NCBI GenBank assembly: GCA_949067325.1
Contig: CARTDZ010000027.1
Span: 1 to 14,439, forward strand
Reading direction: 5' to 3'
Length of the DNA: 14,439 nt
Origin: an uncultured Eubacteriales bacterium
Lineage (GTDB): Bacteria > Bacillota > Clostridia > Christensenellales > UBA1242
Shown piece after piece: positions 13,459 to 14,439 of the stretch (within the stretch, counting starts at the first letter, position 1; each line of letters opens with the position of its first letter). The notes under the pieces were generated by a model. The model saw nothing but the letters and a program-made list of their open reading frames with translations, did no database searches and was not told the origin of the DNA. Both the position numbers and the translations under genes were made by a program.

Positions 13459-14439
13459 ATGAAAGCTCTTATATTTTCAATGACTTGCGGCGAAGGCCAC
13501 AACATGATTGCAAAATCACTTTCAATGCAATTTGACGCAAAAGGAATTGAGAACAAAATTGTTCAAACGTTTGGCTTTAAAGAAAAACGTGTGAAAAGAG
13601 AAAACCGACAATATCTCTGGGTTTGCAAACATTTTCCAAAAATATATGATTTTATTTGGGAAAAAATGCGAAAGAAAAATCATTTCACTGACAAACTTCC
13701 TGCCTATGTTAAACCTTGCCTCAAATATTTTATTCAGAACGTTGAAGAATACAAGCCCGATATCATCGTCAGCACACACTATTACGCAAGCAGCGTGCTA
13801 ACATATATGAAAAAACAAAACTTGCTCGATTCCAAAATTGTGACAGGCGCAATATTGCAAGATTTTTGTCTTGCACCTTATTGGGAGCATTCAAATGGCG
13901 TGGACTTCATTTTTCAGCCATATGAAAACACTCGTGACGAGCTTTTGTTCAAAGGTTTTAAAGAAAACCAAATTGTGACGACAGGCTTGCCAATTCGTGC
14001 CGAATTCTGCGGGGGGGGGATTTCAAGCTCAGACATGCGAGAAAAGCTCAAACTGCCCCAGAAATTCACAGTTTTAATCATCGCAGGTGGCGCTGGACTT
14101 GGAAATACCATTAAGCTTCTCAAAAACATTTTAAAAAAGAAGCTTGATATTTCCATAATTTGCATAAATGGCAAAAACAAAAAAGTTTTTAGCCAAATTG
14201 AAAAATTTTGCACCAAGAAAAATATTTCAAACGTGACAAACCTTGGTTACGTCCAAAATATGGTTGAATATATGCAAGCGAGTGACCTGATTATCACTCG
14301 TTGCGGAAGCAGCTCAATCTGTGAAACTCTTGCGATTGGACGACCTTTTATCATGAGAGAAAAGTTGATTTTAAACGAACGAATCACAAAGCAAATATTC
14401 TCTGAAAACGGATGCGCACTCGGTCTTGAAAAAATTACT
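13459..14439 (+). CDS. MGDG-synthase/UgtP-like glycosyltransferase, partial (runs off right edge)
   Basis: 327 codons are visible and the frame is open at the window end. The N-terminal segment MTCGEGHNMIAKSL matches the G-x-GH start of the MGDG synthase N-terminal domain. THYYASSVLTYMKK (~107-119) and FIFQPYENTRDELLFKGF...VTTGLPIRAEF (~150-183) are typical of diacylglycerol glucosyltransferases (UgtP family) that make membrane glycolipid anchors. The C-terminal GT-B half shows IIAGGAGLGN (~208-216) and DLIITRCGSSSICETLAIGRPFIM (~276-299), the nucleotide-sugar binding region. The ATG follows AAGGAG by about seven bases. Codons 185-187 are a G9 tract, in the variable linker between the two domains; with one G fewer the frame would stop after ~205 residues. 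The exact sugar and acceptor are not determinable. Confidence 0.85.
   Translation, partial: MKALIFSMTCGEGHNMIAKSLSMQFDAKGIENKIVQTFGFKEKRVKRENRQYLWVCKHFPKIYDFIWEKMRKKNHFTDKLPAYVKPCLKYFIQNVEEYKPDIIVSTHYYASSVLTYMKKQNLLDSKIVTGAILQDFCLAPYWEHSNGVDFIFQPYENTRDELLFKGFKENQIVTTGLPIRAEFCGGGISSSDMREKLKLPQKFTVLIIAGGAGLGNTIKLLKNILKKKLDISIICINGKNKKVFSQIEKFCTKKNISNVTNLGYVQNMVEYMQASDLIITRCGSSSICETLAIGRPFIMREKLILNERITKQIFSENGCALGLEKIT
14001..14032 (+). repeat. G-tract dispersed repeat, copy 2 (G9)
   Basis: The order here is CGAATTCTGC, then G9 (14011-14019), then ATTTCAAGCTCAG, inside the glycosyltransferase gene. It matches the copy at 623-655 on both sides of the G run. No other G or C run of this length occurs in the window. 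Confidence 0.6.

Noticed and set aside
13914..14216. 100-codon - strand frame opposite the glycosyltransferase
   Set aside because: The + strand frame is a recognised enzyme; the antisense frame has no start signals.
1..14439. tRNA, rRNA, CRISPR array, insertion sequence or prophage signature
   Set aside because: No cloverleaf, rRNA-like segment, regularly spaced repeats, transposase or integrase motif or terminal inverted repeats could be found by eye on either strand.

Overview
The window is an AT-rich bacterial chromosome segment. It most likely comes from a Bacillota (Firmicutes) member of the Clostridia type. The reasons are strong GGAGG-type ribosome binding sites, TTGACA/TATAAT-type promoters, a DUF1540-like Cys-rich protein, an SpoVB/MurJ-type flippase, a UgtP/MGDG-synthase-like glycosyltransferase and the dnaX-ybaB-recR order. 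The genus cannot be read from the sequence. There are no RNA genes, CRISPR arrays or recognisable insertion sequences, and no gene-free stretch longer than 300 bases.

Layout. (1) 97-1117, + strand: a two-gene operon of unknown proteins that are distant paralogues of each other, with a clear promoter and terminator. (2) 1138-1374, - strand: a 49-aa orphan gene with its own promoter and terminator. (3) 1393-10129, - strand: a long housekeeping run, read right to left: MOP-family flippase, dusB, pgk, tpiA, dnaX, a separate tau-like C-terminal frame, ybaB, recR, argS. dnaX has its own promoter, so the run is at least two transcription units. (4) 10183-10877, + strand: a single-gene unit of unknown function that ends at a bidirectional terminator. 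(5) 10908-12812, - strand: a 515-aa multi-region protein of unknown function, apparently on a leaderless mRNA, and a tandem DUF1540-like Cys-rich protein. (6) 12893-14439, + strand: rplI, then a diacylglycerol-type glycosyltransferase that runs off the right edge.

How the genes work together. dnaX, its tau-like extension, ybaB and recR form the classical clamp-loader/recombination-repair cluster. pgk and tpiA overlap by 4 bases and supply consecutive lower-glycolysis functions. dusB and argS serve tRNA modification and charging. The flippase and the terminal glycosyltransferase belong to envelope biogenesis.

Most notable observations. (a) dnaX stops right after an A9 run. The next frame, which encodes a tau-like C-terminal domain, has no ribosome binding site and lies exactly in the -1 frame; this suggests gamma and tau are made by programmed frameshifting or transcriptional slippage. 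(b) Two unrelated + strand genes 13 kb apart share a ~32-bp sequence centred on a G8/G9 tract, a rare feature in AT-rich DNA and a candidate phase-variation or dispersed-repeat site; one copy lies in the middle of the glycosyltransferase. (c) A promoter is positioned so that transcription would start on the A of the ATG of the 515-aa protein, while its -35 box lies inside the upstream gene's terminator hairpin.
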